Positions 1 through 6,063 of a stretch of 12,290 nt of DNA are shown in pieces (the stretch's first letter is position 1; each line of letters begins with the position of its first letter). The notes beneath the pieces are model-generated. The model saw nothing but the letters and a program-made list of their open reading frames with translations. It was not told where the DNA came from and made no database searches. Both the position numbers and the translations under genes were made by a program. Origin of the DNA: DASQDN01 sp035630195 (GTDB taxonomy: Bacteria; Acidobacteriota; Terriglobia; Bryobacterales; Bryobacteraceae); the NCBI GenBank assembly GCA_035630195.1, contig DASQLD010000189.1:1-12290 (forward strand), given 5' to 3'.

Positions 1-344
1 ATCCGTTCAGATACTTCGCCCACGGTGAGCTGTACGTCGAGCCGCGCCGACTGATTGACCTGCAGCACCAAGCCAGTCGAGACAAATTGTTTGAAGCCTG
101 GAGCCGAGGCGCTGAGTTGATACGTTCCGGGGCGTAGACCCGGCACTGTGAAGCGGCCATTTTCGTCCGTTGTTATCGCAACCTCGATATTTGTTGCTTC
201 ATTGAGTACCTTTATTGCTGCGCTGGCGATCACGGCGCCGACGGGATCGGAAACCACTCCTGTGAGAGTGGCGGTTTCAAACTGCGCTCGGAGGGAAAAC
301 GACACAAAGCACAGTAGGACAAGGGACGAAGTAAGCTTCAACAT
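1..344 (-). CDS. N-terminus of Oar-like/TonB-dependent receptor with carboxypeptidase-regulatory-like domain (truncated by window edge)
   Basis: I translated this by hand from the minus strand: an ATG at 344-342 opens a frame that runs off the left edge (about 114 residues visible). Residues 1-20 are a clear Sec signal peptide (MLKLTSSLVLLCFVSFSLRA, then Q). After it comes a beta-rich domain with the pattern TGVVSDPVGAVI, then TTDENGRFTVPGLRPGTYQL and SASAPGFKQF, the hallmark of carboxypeptidase-regulatory-like (CarboxypepD_reg/Cna-B-like) domains. In Acidobacteriota such a domain, placed directly after a signal peptide, usually precedes a TonB plug and an outer-membrane barrel; that part lies outside the window, so the receptor assignment is inference. 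A strong AAGGAG Shine-Dalgarno lies 5 nt before the ATG. The gene is separated from hpnD by 124 nt and is probably a separate unit. It could instead be another protein with the same N-terminal domain. Confidence 0.75.
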   Translation of the reverse strand, partial: MLKLTSSLVLLCFVSFSLRAQFETATLTGVVSDPVGAVIASAAIKVLNEATNIEVAITTDENGRFTVPGLRPGTYQLSASAPGFKQFVSTGLVLQVNQSARLDVQLTVGEVSER

Positions 345-468
345 ACCTGCTCCTTTGCGATCCAAAAGATTCTGTAACGATAGCGAATTAAGTTTTCAGG
401 AAGATGACAGACACGCATACAGCACCTGGCAAGTCCCGCCGGGTGAACTGAAACTACCACAAATCCGC
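345..468. other. Intergenic spacer between hpnD and the receptor gene
   Basis: These 124 nt separate the hpnD stop from the next start. Apart from the receptor ribosome binding site I see no convincing terminator (only a short CCCGGCGGG core without a U-tract) and no promoter with good -35 and -10 boxes. Confidence 0.5.
350..355 (-). promoter_or_regulatory. Ribosome binding site of the truncated receptor gene
   Basis: AAGGAG on the minus strand, 5 nt before the ATG at 344-342. It supports this start for a frame that has no stop inside the window. Confidence 0.6.
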
Positions 469-1269
469 CTAACGAAAAAGGGCCCGCAGGATGATTCCCA
501 CCTTCTCGACGCCGGACAATCTGATCCGCCGTGACACTACGTCGTAGCCAGATTGCACGATTCGATCGAGCAAGGTACTGTAGATCTCGATCAACGCCCA
601 AAGCGAACGACGGCTGCGCGGATGCACAAGGTCGAGCAGTGGACGGGATTCATCGTAATAACGGCGCGCACGACCGGCTTGAATGGAAAGAAGCTTGGTG
701 AGTTCGGGATAGCGATCGCGATCTTCCTTCGGGATATAGATGCGACCTTTCTCCTGGTCCTCTTTGACGTCTCGAATGATGTTCGTCAGTTGGAAGGCGA
801 CGCCGCATTTTTCCGCCAGAAGCAGGGCGTGCTGCGATTCGTATTCGAAGATATGAATGATCGTCAAGCCGACGACGGACGCAACCTGATAGCAGTACTT
901 GTAGAGTTCCTCGAAAGTCTGAATGTCACGCGGCTGCAGATCAGAGCTGACACCATCGATCATCTCGTGGAAATAATGATGGGGAATGTTGTAGCGGCGG
1001 ACGGCATCGTGGAAAGCCGGCCAGCATGGATTGGACCCGTACTGACCGTTTAGCGCTGCATCCAACTCACTGCGCCATTGCCGCATGGTAGCGGCGGAGG
1101 CCGTGTTAGGTCCATCGCTCAAATCGTCGCAATAGCGCATGAACGTGTAGACGGCGCACATTGCATCACGCTGAGGCTTCGACAGCAGGAGAAATGAGTA
1201 GTAGAAGTTTTTCGCTTGACTTCGGGCGACGCGGCGGCAGTGCTTGTAGGAATGCTCGACCGGTGTCAT
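469..1269 (-). CDS. hpnD: Presqualene diphosphate synthase HpnD
   Basis: A 266-residue head-to-head isoprenoid synthase of the squalene/phytoene synthase family. It shows the two aspartate-rich Mg-diphosphate sites: YCDDLSD at residues 46-52 and AFQLTNIIRDVKED at 158-171, followed by GRIYIPKED. The segment YCYQVASVVGL (125-135) is also characteristic. The second motif (LTNIIRDV rather than LANFWQDV) and the position after hpnC point to HpnD, which condenses two farnesyl diphosphates to presqualene diphosphate. The first motif is DDLSD-G, without the Glu common after the motif in squalene synthases. The ATG overlaps the hpnC stop as ATGA (1269-1266), so translation is likely coupled. Phytoene synthase (CrtB) is the main alternative, but the hpnC and shc context argues against it. 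No hpnE follows. Confidence 0.9.
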   Translation of the reverse strand: MTPVEHSYKHCRRVARSQAKNFYYSFLLLSKPQRDAMCAVYTFMRYCDDLSDGPNTASAATMRQWRSELDAALNGQYGSNPCWPAFHDAVRRYNIPHHYFHEMIDGVSSDLQPRDIQTFEELYKYCYQVASVVGLTIIHIFEYESQHALLLAEKCGVAFQLTNIIRDVKEDQEKGRIYIPKEDRDRYPELTKLLSIQAGRARRYYDESRPLLDLVHPRSRRSLWALIEIYSTLLDRIVQSGYDVVSRRIRLSGVEKVGIILRALFR

Positions 1270-2183
1270 GCGGCTTTGCCAAATGCCACGCGAGCGAGTG
1301 TGCCCAGAAGCAGTCCCACTCTCTCCAATTTGCCGATAGACGGACGAGCCCGCAAAACGCGATACTCCTGGCGCTCGATCTTGTCGAGCACCAACAGTCC
1401 GCCCCGACTGAACAACTCGAGATCGACGGCCAGACGGCGATCTACCATGCCGGGCAGGGGCAAGCCCTCGAGGAAGAGATTACGAGCACGATCCACGACA
1501 TCGCGCATGGTCGCCTGGAACCGCGCATCCTCGATTCCTTCGAACAGATCGGTGTCGGTATATCCGTGCGATGCCATGACCGATTGCGGAATGTATACTC
1601 TATCCTTTTTCAAGTCGACGGAGACATCCTGCCAGAAGTTCGCTAGCTGCAGAGCAGTGCAGGTCGCGTCAGACAGCCGCTGCCGCTCGATGTCGCGATA
1701 GCCGCAGAGGTAAAGCACGAGACGGCCCACAGGATTCGCCGAATACCGGCAATACCCAAGAACATCCGCCCAGTCGGGATAGCGAGAGACTTTCTGATCG
1801 TGAACGAACGCGTGAATCAGATCGGAGAACGGCTCTATTGGGAGGTCGTGCTTTCGCACTGTCGAGAGGAGAGCGACATACACAGGATGTTGCGCCTCCC
1901 CGGCATACATCCCGTCGAGTTCACGGCGCCACCAATCGAGAAGGCGCAAACTCTCGGCCTTATCTCCGATTTCGTCCCCTAGATCATCAGCCCAACGGCA
2001 GAACGAGTAGACGTTGTAGAAATCCTGATGCAACTTCCTGGGAAGAAGAAAGCTGACAACATGAAAGTTCTCGTAATGAGAAGTTGCGAGCCAGCGAGTG
2101 TATGCGAGAGATTCCTCAGGGGTCCAGACGCGAGTCAGCGCTTCCTGATCTTTGACGAAGAGTTCCGGAGAAAGGTAGGCCAC
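1266..2183 (-). CDS. hpnC: Hydroxysqualene synthase HpnC
   Basis: A 305-residue member of the squalene/phytoene synthase family. It carries YENFHVVSFLLP (37-48), the first aspartate-rich site FCRWADDLGDE (61-71), ANPVGRLVL (149-157) and the second site LANFWQDVSVDLKKDRVYIP (180-199). The LANFWQDV signature is typical of HpnC, which converts presqualene diphosphate to hydroxysqualene in the HpnC-HpnD-HpnE route. The start is GTG (2183-2181), with an AGGA ribosome binding site 9 nt upstream at 2196-2193. It is the first gene after the palindromic spacer, so it may have its own promoter or depend on read-through from the dehydrogenase genes. Its stop overlaps the hpnD start by 4 nt. The order hpnC-hpnD is the usual one in bacteria. 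Confidence 0.9.
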   Translation of the reverse strand: MAYLSPELFVKDQEALTRVWTPEESLAYTRWLATSHYENFHVVSFLLPRKLHQDFYNVYSFCRWADDLGDEIGDKAESLRLLDWWRRELDGMYAGEAQHPVYVALLSTVRKHDLPIEPFSDLIHAFVHDQKVSRYPDWADVLGYCRYSANPVGRLVLYLCGYRDIERQRLSDATCTALQLANFWQDVSVDLKKDRVYIPQSVMASHGYTDTDLFEGIEDARFQATMRDVVDRARNLFLEGLPLPGMVDRRLAVDLELFSRGGLLVLDKIERQEYRVLRARPSIGKLERVGLLLGTLARVAFGKAA

Positions 2184-2306
2184 ACGCTAGATTCCTGTCC
2201 CGGGAAAATCTTGCAGGCCGCAGCTGAACACAGATGAACGCAGATCGAACGAATTGTTTTGGCCGTATCGGCGTTCATCTGTGTTCATCTGCGGCCTATG
2301 CCCTGA
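2184..2306. other. Intergenic spacer between the second dehydrogenase gene and hpnC
   Basis: These 123 nt are almost filled by a large palindrome (2216-2296) plus the hpnC ribosome binding site. It is the only sizeable break inside the hopanoid gene run. I see no good sigma-70 promoter for hpnC here. Confidence 0.6.
2216..2296. repeat. Long imperfect palindrome with 26-nt arms
   Basis: The left arm (2216-2241, starting ggccgcagctgaacacagat) is the reverse complement of the right arm (2271-2296, ending gtgttcatctgcggcc) at 25 of 26 positions; the one mismatch is c versus a near the outer end. The 29-nt loop adds a gat/atc pairing after one mismatch. Each arm holds a roughly 10-nt direct repeat of the type agatgaacac/agatgaacgc. 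The right arm ends 11 nt beyond the dehydrogenase stop. No U-tract of more than four follows on either side, so it is not a classical intrinsic terminator. It looks like a REP/MITE-like palindromic repeat. As RNA it would form a strong hairpin that could attenuate or stabilise the transcript between the upstream operon and hpnCD. Confidence 0.85.
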
Positions 2307-3347
2307 TCAGGGAATGATGGCCGTCTTCATGTGGCCGTTGTGGCTCATGAGATGGCGCATCACTTCAAGCAGATTCGTCAGCGGCTCTTCGCGATTAACG
2401 AAGTCGCGAGCGGTGATATCCCCGCGTGTGACCGCTTCCAGTCCTTTGCGAATATGCATCGGCGTGTGGTGGAAGCTGGCTTTGCAGGTGATCTCAGAGT
2501 AGTGCAGCAATGACGTGTCGAGCGCCACGTGGCTGTCGTTCGGACAGCCTCCGAAGAAGTTGACCGTGCCACCCCGACGAAGCATGCTCACAGCCATTTG
2601 CCAAGTCGAGGGTTTACCGACAGCTTCGATCGCGATGTCTACGCCGCGGCCCTTCGTCAGATCTTTGACGGACTGTACGACGTTCTTTTCCGTGCTCGTG
2701 TTCAAGAGCTCTTCGGCGCCCATACGCGCCGCGCGGTCAAGCTGAGTGGGACGTCGGCCGAGAGCGATGACCCGCGCTCCGTAAATCTTCGCGAGGCGCA
2801 CAAACATTAAGCCGATCGGTCCGAGCCCGATTACAGCGACATGGTCGCCCGGCCGAACATGCGTCTCTTCGAGACCGCGCATCACACAAGCAAGCGGTTC
2901 GATCAGAGCCGCATCCTGATAGCTGACATTCGCCGGTATCTCGTACATGTTGCGTTTAACGATGCGCGCCGGAATACGAATGTACTCGGCATAGGCGCCG
3001 TTGTTGAACAGCAGATCCTCGCAAAGGTTCTCGAGCCCGCGTTTGCAGTAATAGCAATCGAGGCAAGGCGCCGAATTCGCCGCAACAACGCGTTGACCAA
3101 CGCGAAATCCCTTTACATCCTCACCGACCGCGACAACGTCTCCGGCAAGCTCGTGACCGAACAACGCCGGCGGCACAATCATCCGGGCATGGTATCCCCG
3201 ACGAAATACTTTTACATCGGTACCGCAGGTTAACGCCGCCCGGACGCGGACTAGAACGTCTCCCCGACCGATCTTCGGGACCGCGACGGGCTCTACTTCC
3301 AGGTGCTCCTTTCCGTAGAGGACGGCGGCCATCATCTCAGTTTTCAC
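2307..3347 (-). CDS. Zinc-dependent medium-chain alcohol/polyol dehydrogenase (second of tandem pair)
   Basis: A 346-residue MDR-family oxidoreductase (threonine/sorbitol dehydrogenase-like). From the GTG start at 3347, residues include TCGTD with zinc ligand C41, FGHELAG with H65-E66, the structural-zinc site CLDCYYCKRGLENLC (C95, C98, C101, C109) and IEPLACVMRGLE, which holds the usual third catalytic ligand Glu. The cofactor site GLGPIGLMF is followed after the second strand by ALGRRPTQ. The usual acidic residue is replaced by Gly-Arg-Arg, which suggests NADP(H). The start is chosen because GTGA overlaps the upstream stop by 4 nt and a GAGGTGG ribosome binding site lies 5 nt before it; a GTG at 3356 and an ATG at 3335 are alternatives. 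The substrate is unknown. Its place in the hopanoid operon suggests side-chain chemistry, which is inference. Confidence 0.85.
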   Translation of the reverse strand: MKTEMMAAVLYGKEHLEVEPVAVPKIGRGDVLVRVRAALTCGTDVKVFRRGYHARMIVPPALFGHELAGDVVAVGEDVKGFRVGQRVVAANSAPCLDCYYCKRGLENLCEDLLFNNGAYAEYIRIPARIVKRNMYEIPANVSYQDAALIEPLACVMRGLEETHVRPGDHVAVIGLGPIGLMFVRLAKIYGARVIALGRRPTQLDRAARMGAEELLNTSTEKNVVQSVKDLTKGRGVDIAIEAVGKPSTWQMAVSMLRRGGTVNFFGGCPNDSHVALDTSLLHYSEITCKASFHHTPMHIRKGLEAVTRGDITARDFVNREEPLTNLLEVMRHLMSHNGHMKTAIIP

Positions 3348-4474
3348 GAAGTCCACCTCTGTGGCTGAACAATTATCTTCAATGATCTCTCATCGGGATT
3401 TCTTGCCAGTTGGAACCCGGACGCAATCTGGTCCAGAGGCAGACGATGCGAGATCAGATCCTCTAACGGCATTTCCGGTCCGAAAACCAGGCGGGCCGAT
3501 TCTTTTTGCAGATCCACGGAGGCGCTATACGAACCGAACAGCATGCGCTCACTAACACAGATGTCGGCCCCCGAAACCTCGACTCTTTCTTTGTCGGAAG
3601 TCTGCGAAAACAAAAGGATCTTCGCTCCGGGACGGGAGCAGCGAACAGCCTGCTCTACCAGTCCAGGGGCGGACACAGCAACGATGACGAGGTCAGCGCC
3701 TCTGCCATCGGAAAGCTTCTTTACGCTCGCGCTCAGATCTTGCGACCGGGCGTCCAGCGAGATGTCAGCGCCGAAACTGCGCGACAAAGCGAGCCGGGTG
3801 TCGATGGTATCGGTCGCGATCACACGCGCGCCGGCGCGCTTGGCGAGAAGTGTGAACATCAAGCCAATGGGTCCTTGCCCCAGAATTGCAACTACGTCTC
3901 CGGGCTGCGGATCGGCGGTGTTAATGGCTTTGTGGCAGGTATTAAACGGCTCGACGAGTGAGGCCCTTTCGAAACTGACAGTGTCCGGAATTCTCTCGAC
4001 ACCGCGTTGAACGATCCAGTCCATCACGCGGATGTACTGCCCGAAGCCGCCACCGGCCGGTTCGTAGCCGGCTGTTATGCCGACTTTCTTATAGACAGGA
4101 CACTGTGCGTAGAGTCTGCGATAGCAATAGAAGCAATCGAGGCACGGGATGTGATGAAAGGCAACCACACGATCGCCAGGCTCATACGCTGTGACACCTT
4201 GGCCGGCGGCGACCACTGTTCCCGCCGTTTCGTGACCGAAGATTCTGGGGCCGGCGAGTAGGTCATACTCGATCTTCTTCAGATCTGTGTGACAGATGCC
4301 GCACGCTTCGACTCGGACGAGGATCTCTCCCGGCTCGATGCGCGGCGTATCGACTTCTTCGATGCGTACGGTCTGTTTGCCGACATACACCGCGGCCTTC
4401 ATAGTCGCCGGTATATTTGCCGCCGGGACAGCGTGGTCGGATTTGGTTGCCACCTCAGAAACTGCAGTTTCCAA
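3344..4474 (-). CDS. Zinc-dependent medium-chain alcohol/polyol dehydrogenase (first of tandem pair)
   Basis: An MDR-family zinc dehydrogenase of about 376 residues. It shows ACGICHTD (catalytic ligand C61), FGHETAG (H81-E82), a complete structural-zinc site CLDCFYCYRRLYAQC (C111, C114, C117, C125) and VEPFNTCHKA. GQGPIGLMF is followed by ATDTIDTR; Asp at the end of the second Rossmann strand suggests NAD(H). The start is uncertain. A TTG at 4474 has GGGGGAG 4 nt upstream and overlaps hpnG by 20 nt, like the neighbouring junction. A GTG at 4453 and an ATG at 4402 (MKAAVYVG, where most family members begin) are alternatives; the roughly 24 extra residues show no domain. It lies between hpnG and a second dehydrogenase with the same fold but a different cofactor signature. 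The substrate is unknown; a reductive step on the hopanoid side chain is a hypothesis. Confidence 0.82.
   Translation of the reverse strand: METAVSEVATKSDHAVPAANIPATMKAAVYVGKQTVRIEEVDTPRIEPGEILVRVEACGICHTDLKKIEYDLLAGPRIFGHETAGTVVAAGQGVTAYEPGDRVVAFHHIPCLDCFYCYRRLYAQCPVYKKVGITAGYEPAGGGFGQYIRVMDWIVQRGVERIPDTVSFERASLVEPFNTCHKAINTADPQPGDVVAILGQGPIGLMFTLLAKRAGARVIATDTIDTRLALSRSFGADISLDARSQDLSASVKKLSDGRGADLVIVAVSAPGLVEQAVRCSRPGAKILLFSQTSDKERVEVSGADICVSERMLFGSYSASVDLQKESARLVFGPEMPLEDLISHRLPLDQIASGFQLARNPDERSLKIIVQPQRWTS
3353..3359 (-). promoter_or_regulatory. Ribosome binding site deciding the second dehydrogenase start
   Basis: GAGGTGG on the minus strand inside the end of the upstream gene, 5 nt before the GTG at 3347-3345. 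That GTG forms a GTGA overlap with the upstream stop. An in-frame GTG at 3356 falls inside this element and is therefore less likely to be the start. Confidence 0.55.
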
Positions 4475-5108
4475 TAAACTCCCCCAATGCCTTCGATGCC
4501 AGTTCGCTATTCCGGCGCAATCGAAGTAGCTCCGGCACACCGCTCAGCGGCTTGCACGCCGCCTGAGCCAAAATTCGACCTACGCGAAACCGTCCTGCCT
4601 TGTCTCGAGTTGCATTCAAATCCAACTCAAATCCCTCGAAAGCGGTGTCGGAAACCGCTCTTACGCAATAAAACGGCACATCCCTTCGGCGCGCCCTGTC
4701 GAGCACTGCGGCGGCTTCCATCTCCACCGCGATGGCGCCGGTCTCGCGTAGTTGTGCCTTTTCTTCCACCGTTTGCGCTACCCGGTCGATGGACGCAAGG
4801 GGGCCCACTACACTCTTGCGCGTAGTTTTCGGGACATCAATTGTCACACCGTTTACGGACGACCCCAAGACGATATCGCCGATTCCCAGTTCGGGAACGA
4901 GCGCTCCACACAAACCGACATTCAGAATCGCATCCACTTGCTGTGTGATGCGGTCCACAGCTTCACCCGCTAAAGTCGGACCCGGTCCGTTTGCGACCAG
5001 GATCCACTGCTGGCCATTCTTCGCAGGCTTGGCAGGGATGTACTTCAATTCGAAGTTCTCGGCCGCCACAACAAGGATTGTCCGCGCCTTAGACGTAAGC
5101 GTTGGCAC
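4455..5108 (-). CDS. hpnG: Hopanoid-associated nucleosidase/phosphorylase HpnG
   Basis: A 217-residue protein of the nucleoside phosphorylase/MTA-SAH nucleosidase superfamily. Visible motifs are NVGLCGALVPEL (VGLCGAL 64-70), AVEMEAAAV (127-135), the substrate-binding Met-Glu loop, and RAVSDTA (VSDTA 152-156) with the expected catalytic Asp. HpnG removes adenine from adenosylhopane to give (phospho)ribosylhopane, the precursor of bacteriohopanetetrol. The start is assigned to GTG at 5108: a GGAG lies 7 nt upstream (5119-5116), and the N-terminus then runs straight into the first beta strand RTILVVAAENFEL. A longer in-frame extension up to 5186 would only duplicate hpnA coding sequence. It overlaps hpnA by 20 nt and the next gene probably by 20 nt. 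The usual partner HpnH, which makes adenosylhopane, is not in the window. A generic nucleosidase is less likely given the context. Confidence 0.85.
   Translation of the reverse strand: MPTLTSKARTILVVAAENFELKYIPAKPAKNGQQWILVANGPGPTLAGEAVDRITQQVDAILNVGLCGALVPELGIGDIVLGSSVNGVTIDVPKTTRKSVVGPLASIDRVAQTVEEKAQLRETGAIAVEMEAAAVLDRARRRDVPFYCVRAVSDTAFEGFELDLNATRDKAGRFRVGRILAQAACKPLSGVPELLRLRRNSELASKALGEFIGNCSF
4479..4485 (-). promoter_or_regulatory. Candidate ribosome binding site for the first dehydrogenase
   Basis: GGGGGAG on the minus strand inside the end of hpnG, followed by TTTA and TTG (4474-4472). It is the strongest such site near the gene, although the 4-nt spacing is short. It supports the TTG start over the internal ATG at 4402, which has no good site. 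Confidence 0.45.
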
Positions 5109-6063
5109 GAAACCACTCCACTGCTCGCTGCAACGCCACAGGCGCAGGGCCGGGAGCATACCCCAGTTCACTGGCCGCCTTATCATGCCTGACCCACATC
5201 TTCTTGCGGGCCATTCTTACCCCGTCAAGCGGAGCCCTTGGCTCAACGCCCGATATCCGAGCCCAAGCCGTGCTTACTACACCAGCCGCATACGCGACCC
5301 CATACGGTATACGGACTTTAGGAGCCTTCTGTCCGCTGATCCCTTCCAGTTTCTCAAAGATCTTGCAGAGGGTCAGATTTTCCCCGCCAAGAATGTACCG
5401 CTCGCCAATCCTCCCGCGTTCGCACGCGAGCAGATGGCCTGCAGCAACATCCCTTACATCCACCACATTCAATCCGGTATCCACATAGGCCGGCATCTTT
5501 CCGCGAACAAAATCGACGACGATCTTGCCTGTCGGAGTCGGCTTCCAGTCATGGTCCCCCACTGGAGCTGTGGGATTCACGATCACCACCGGAAATTTCT
5601 CACGAGCGAACTCAAGCGCAACTTGCTCGGCCAGATACTTTGACCGTTTATAGACGCCTTGCATGTCTTGCTCAGTCACCGAATTTTCTTCATCCCCGAT
5701 ACCATCTTTCGGGATTCCAATGCAGCCCACGGTGCTCGTGTAAATGAGACGATCGACACGAGCCTTTCTTGCGGCGGTCAGCATGTTTCGCGTGCCGTCC
5801 ACATTCGAGCGGTAAAGTTCGGTCGAATCCTTCACCCACAGCCGGTAATCCGCAGCCACGTGATATACAACTCCGCAACCGGTGACGGCCTTCTCGATGG
5901 AAAGGGGATCGGTCAGATCTCCTGTTACTATTTCGGCATCCGATTCGCGTACCCGTTTCGGATCCCGCACTAAAACGCGCACTTTTTCGCCACGTTCTAC
6001 TAACAATCTTGCGACGTGCCAGCCGACGAACCCCGTCGCGCCAGTCACTAAAACCGGTTTCAC
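5089..6063 (-). CDS. hpnA: Hopanoid-associated sugar epimerase-like protein HpnA
   Basis: A 324-residue extended short-chain dehydrogenase. VTGATGFVG (6-14) is the NAD(P)-binding glycine motif. The catalytic set is Thr/Ser near YTSTVG (108-113) and YKRSK (138-142). Segments typical of HpnA rather than generic epimerases are HVAADYRLW (68-76), VIVNPTAPVGDHDWKPTPTG (160-179), MPAYVDTGLNVVDVRDVAAG and RIGERYILGGENLTL. HpnA occurs in many hopanoid clusters, but its exact reaction is not settled; a role in modifying the sugar-derived side chain is usually assumed. The start is GTG at 6063, immediately after the shc TAA with no gap, so translation is probably coupled; no strong ribosome binding site is visible. 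The gene ends inside hpnG. Confidence 0.9.
   Translation of the reverse strand: MKPVLVTGATGFVGWHVARLLVERGEKVRVLVRDPKRVRESDAEIVTGDLTDPLSIEKAVTGCGVVYHVAADYRLWVKDSTELYRSNVDGTRNMLTAARKARVDRLIYTSTVGCIGIPKDGIGDEENSVTEQDMQGVYKRSKYLAEQVALEFAREKFPVVIVNPTAPVGDHDWKPTPTGKIVVDFVRGKMPAYVDTGLNVVDVRDVAAGHLLACERGRIGERYILGGENLTLCKIFEKLEGISGQKAPKVRIPYGVAYAAGVVSTAWARISGVEPRAPLDGVRMARKKMWVRHDKAASELGYAPGPAPVALQRAVEWFRANAYV
5116..5119 (-). promoter_or_regulatory. Ribosome binding site deciding the hpnG start
   Basis: GGAG on the minus strand inside the end of hpnA, 7 nt before the GTG at 5108-5106. It favours this GTG over an ATG at 5186 lying deep inside hpnA. Confidence 0.6.

Noticed and set aside
148..534. Plus-strand frame with an apparent hydrophobic N-terminus
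   Set aside because: It is the reverse complement of the receptor signal-peptide gene and its upstream spacer. The minus-strand gene has a ribosome binding site and a recognisable domain.
2216..2296. Classical Rho-independent terminator
   Set aside because: The stem is strong but the loop is 29 nt and no U-tract follows on either strand.
5109..5186. Extended hpnG start at 5186
   Set aside because: The extra 26 residues are encoded entirely within hpnA. The GTG at 5108 has a well-spaced GGAG.
4732..5643. Long plus-strand open frame (about 303 codons) opposite hpnG and hpnA
   Set aside because: It lies antisense to two genes with strong family motifs. Its translation has no recognisable domain and is rich in Pro, Arg and Ser, as expected of a shadow frame.
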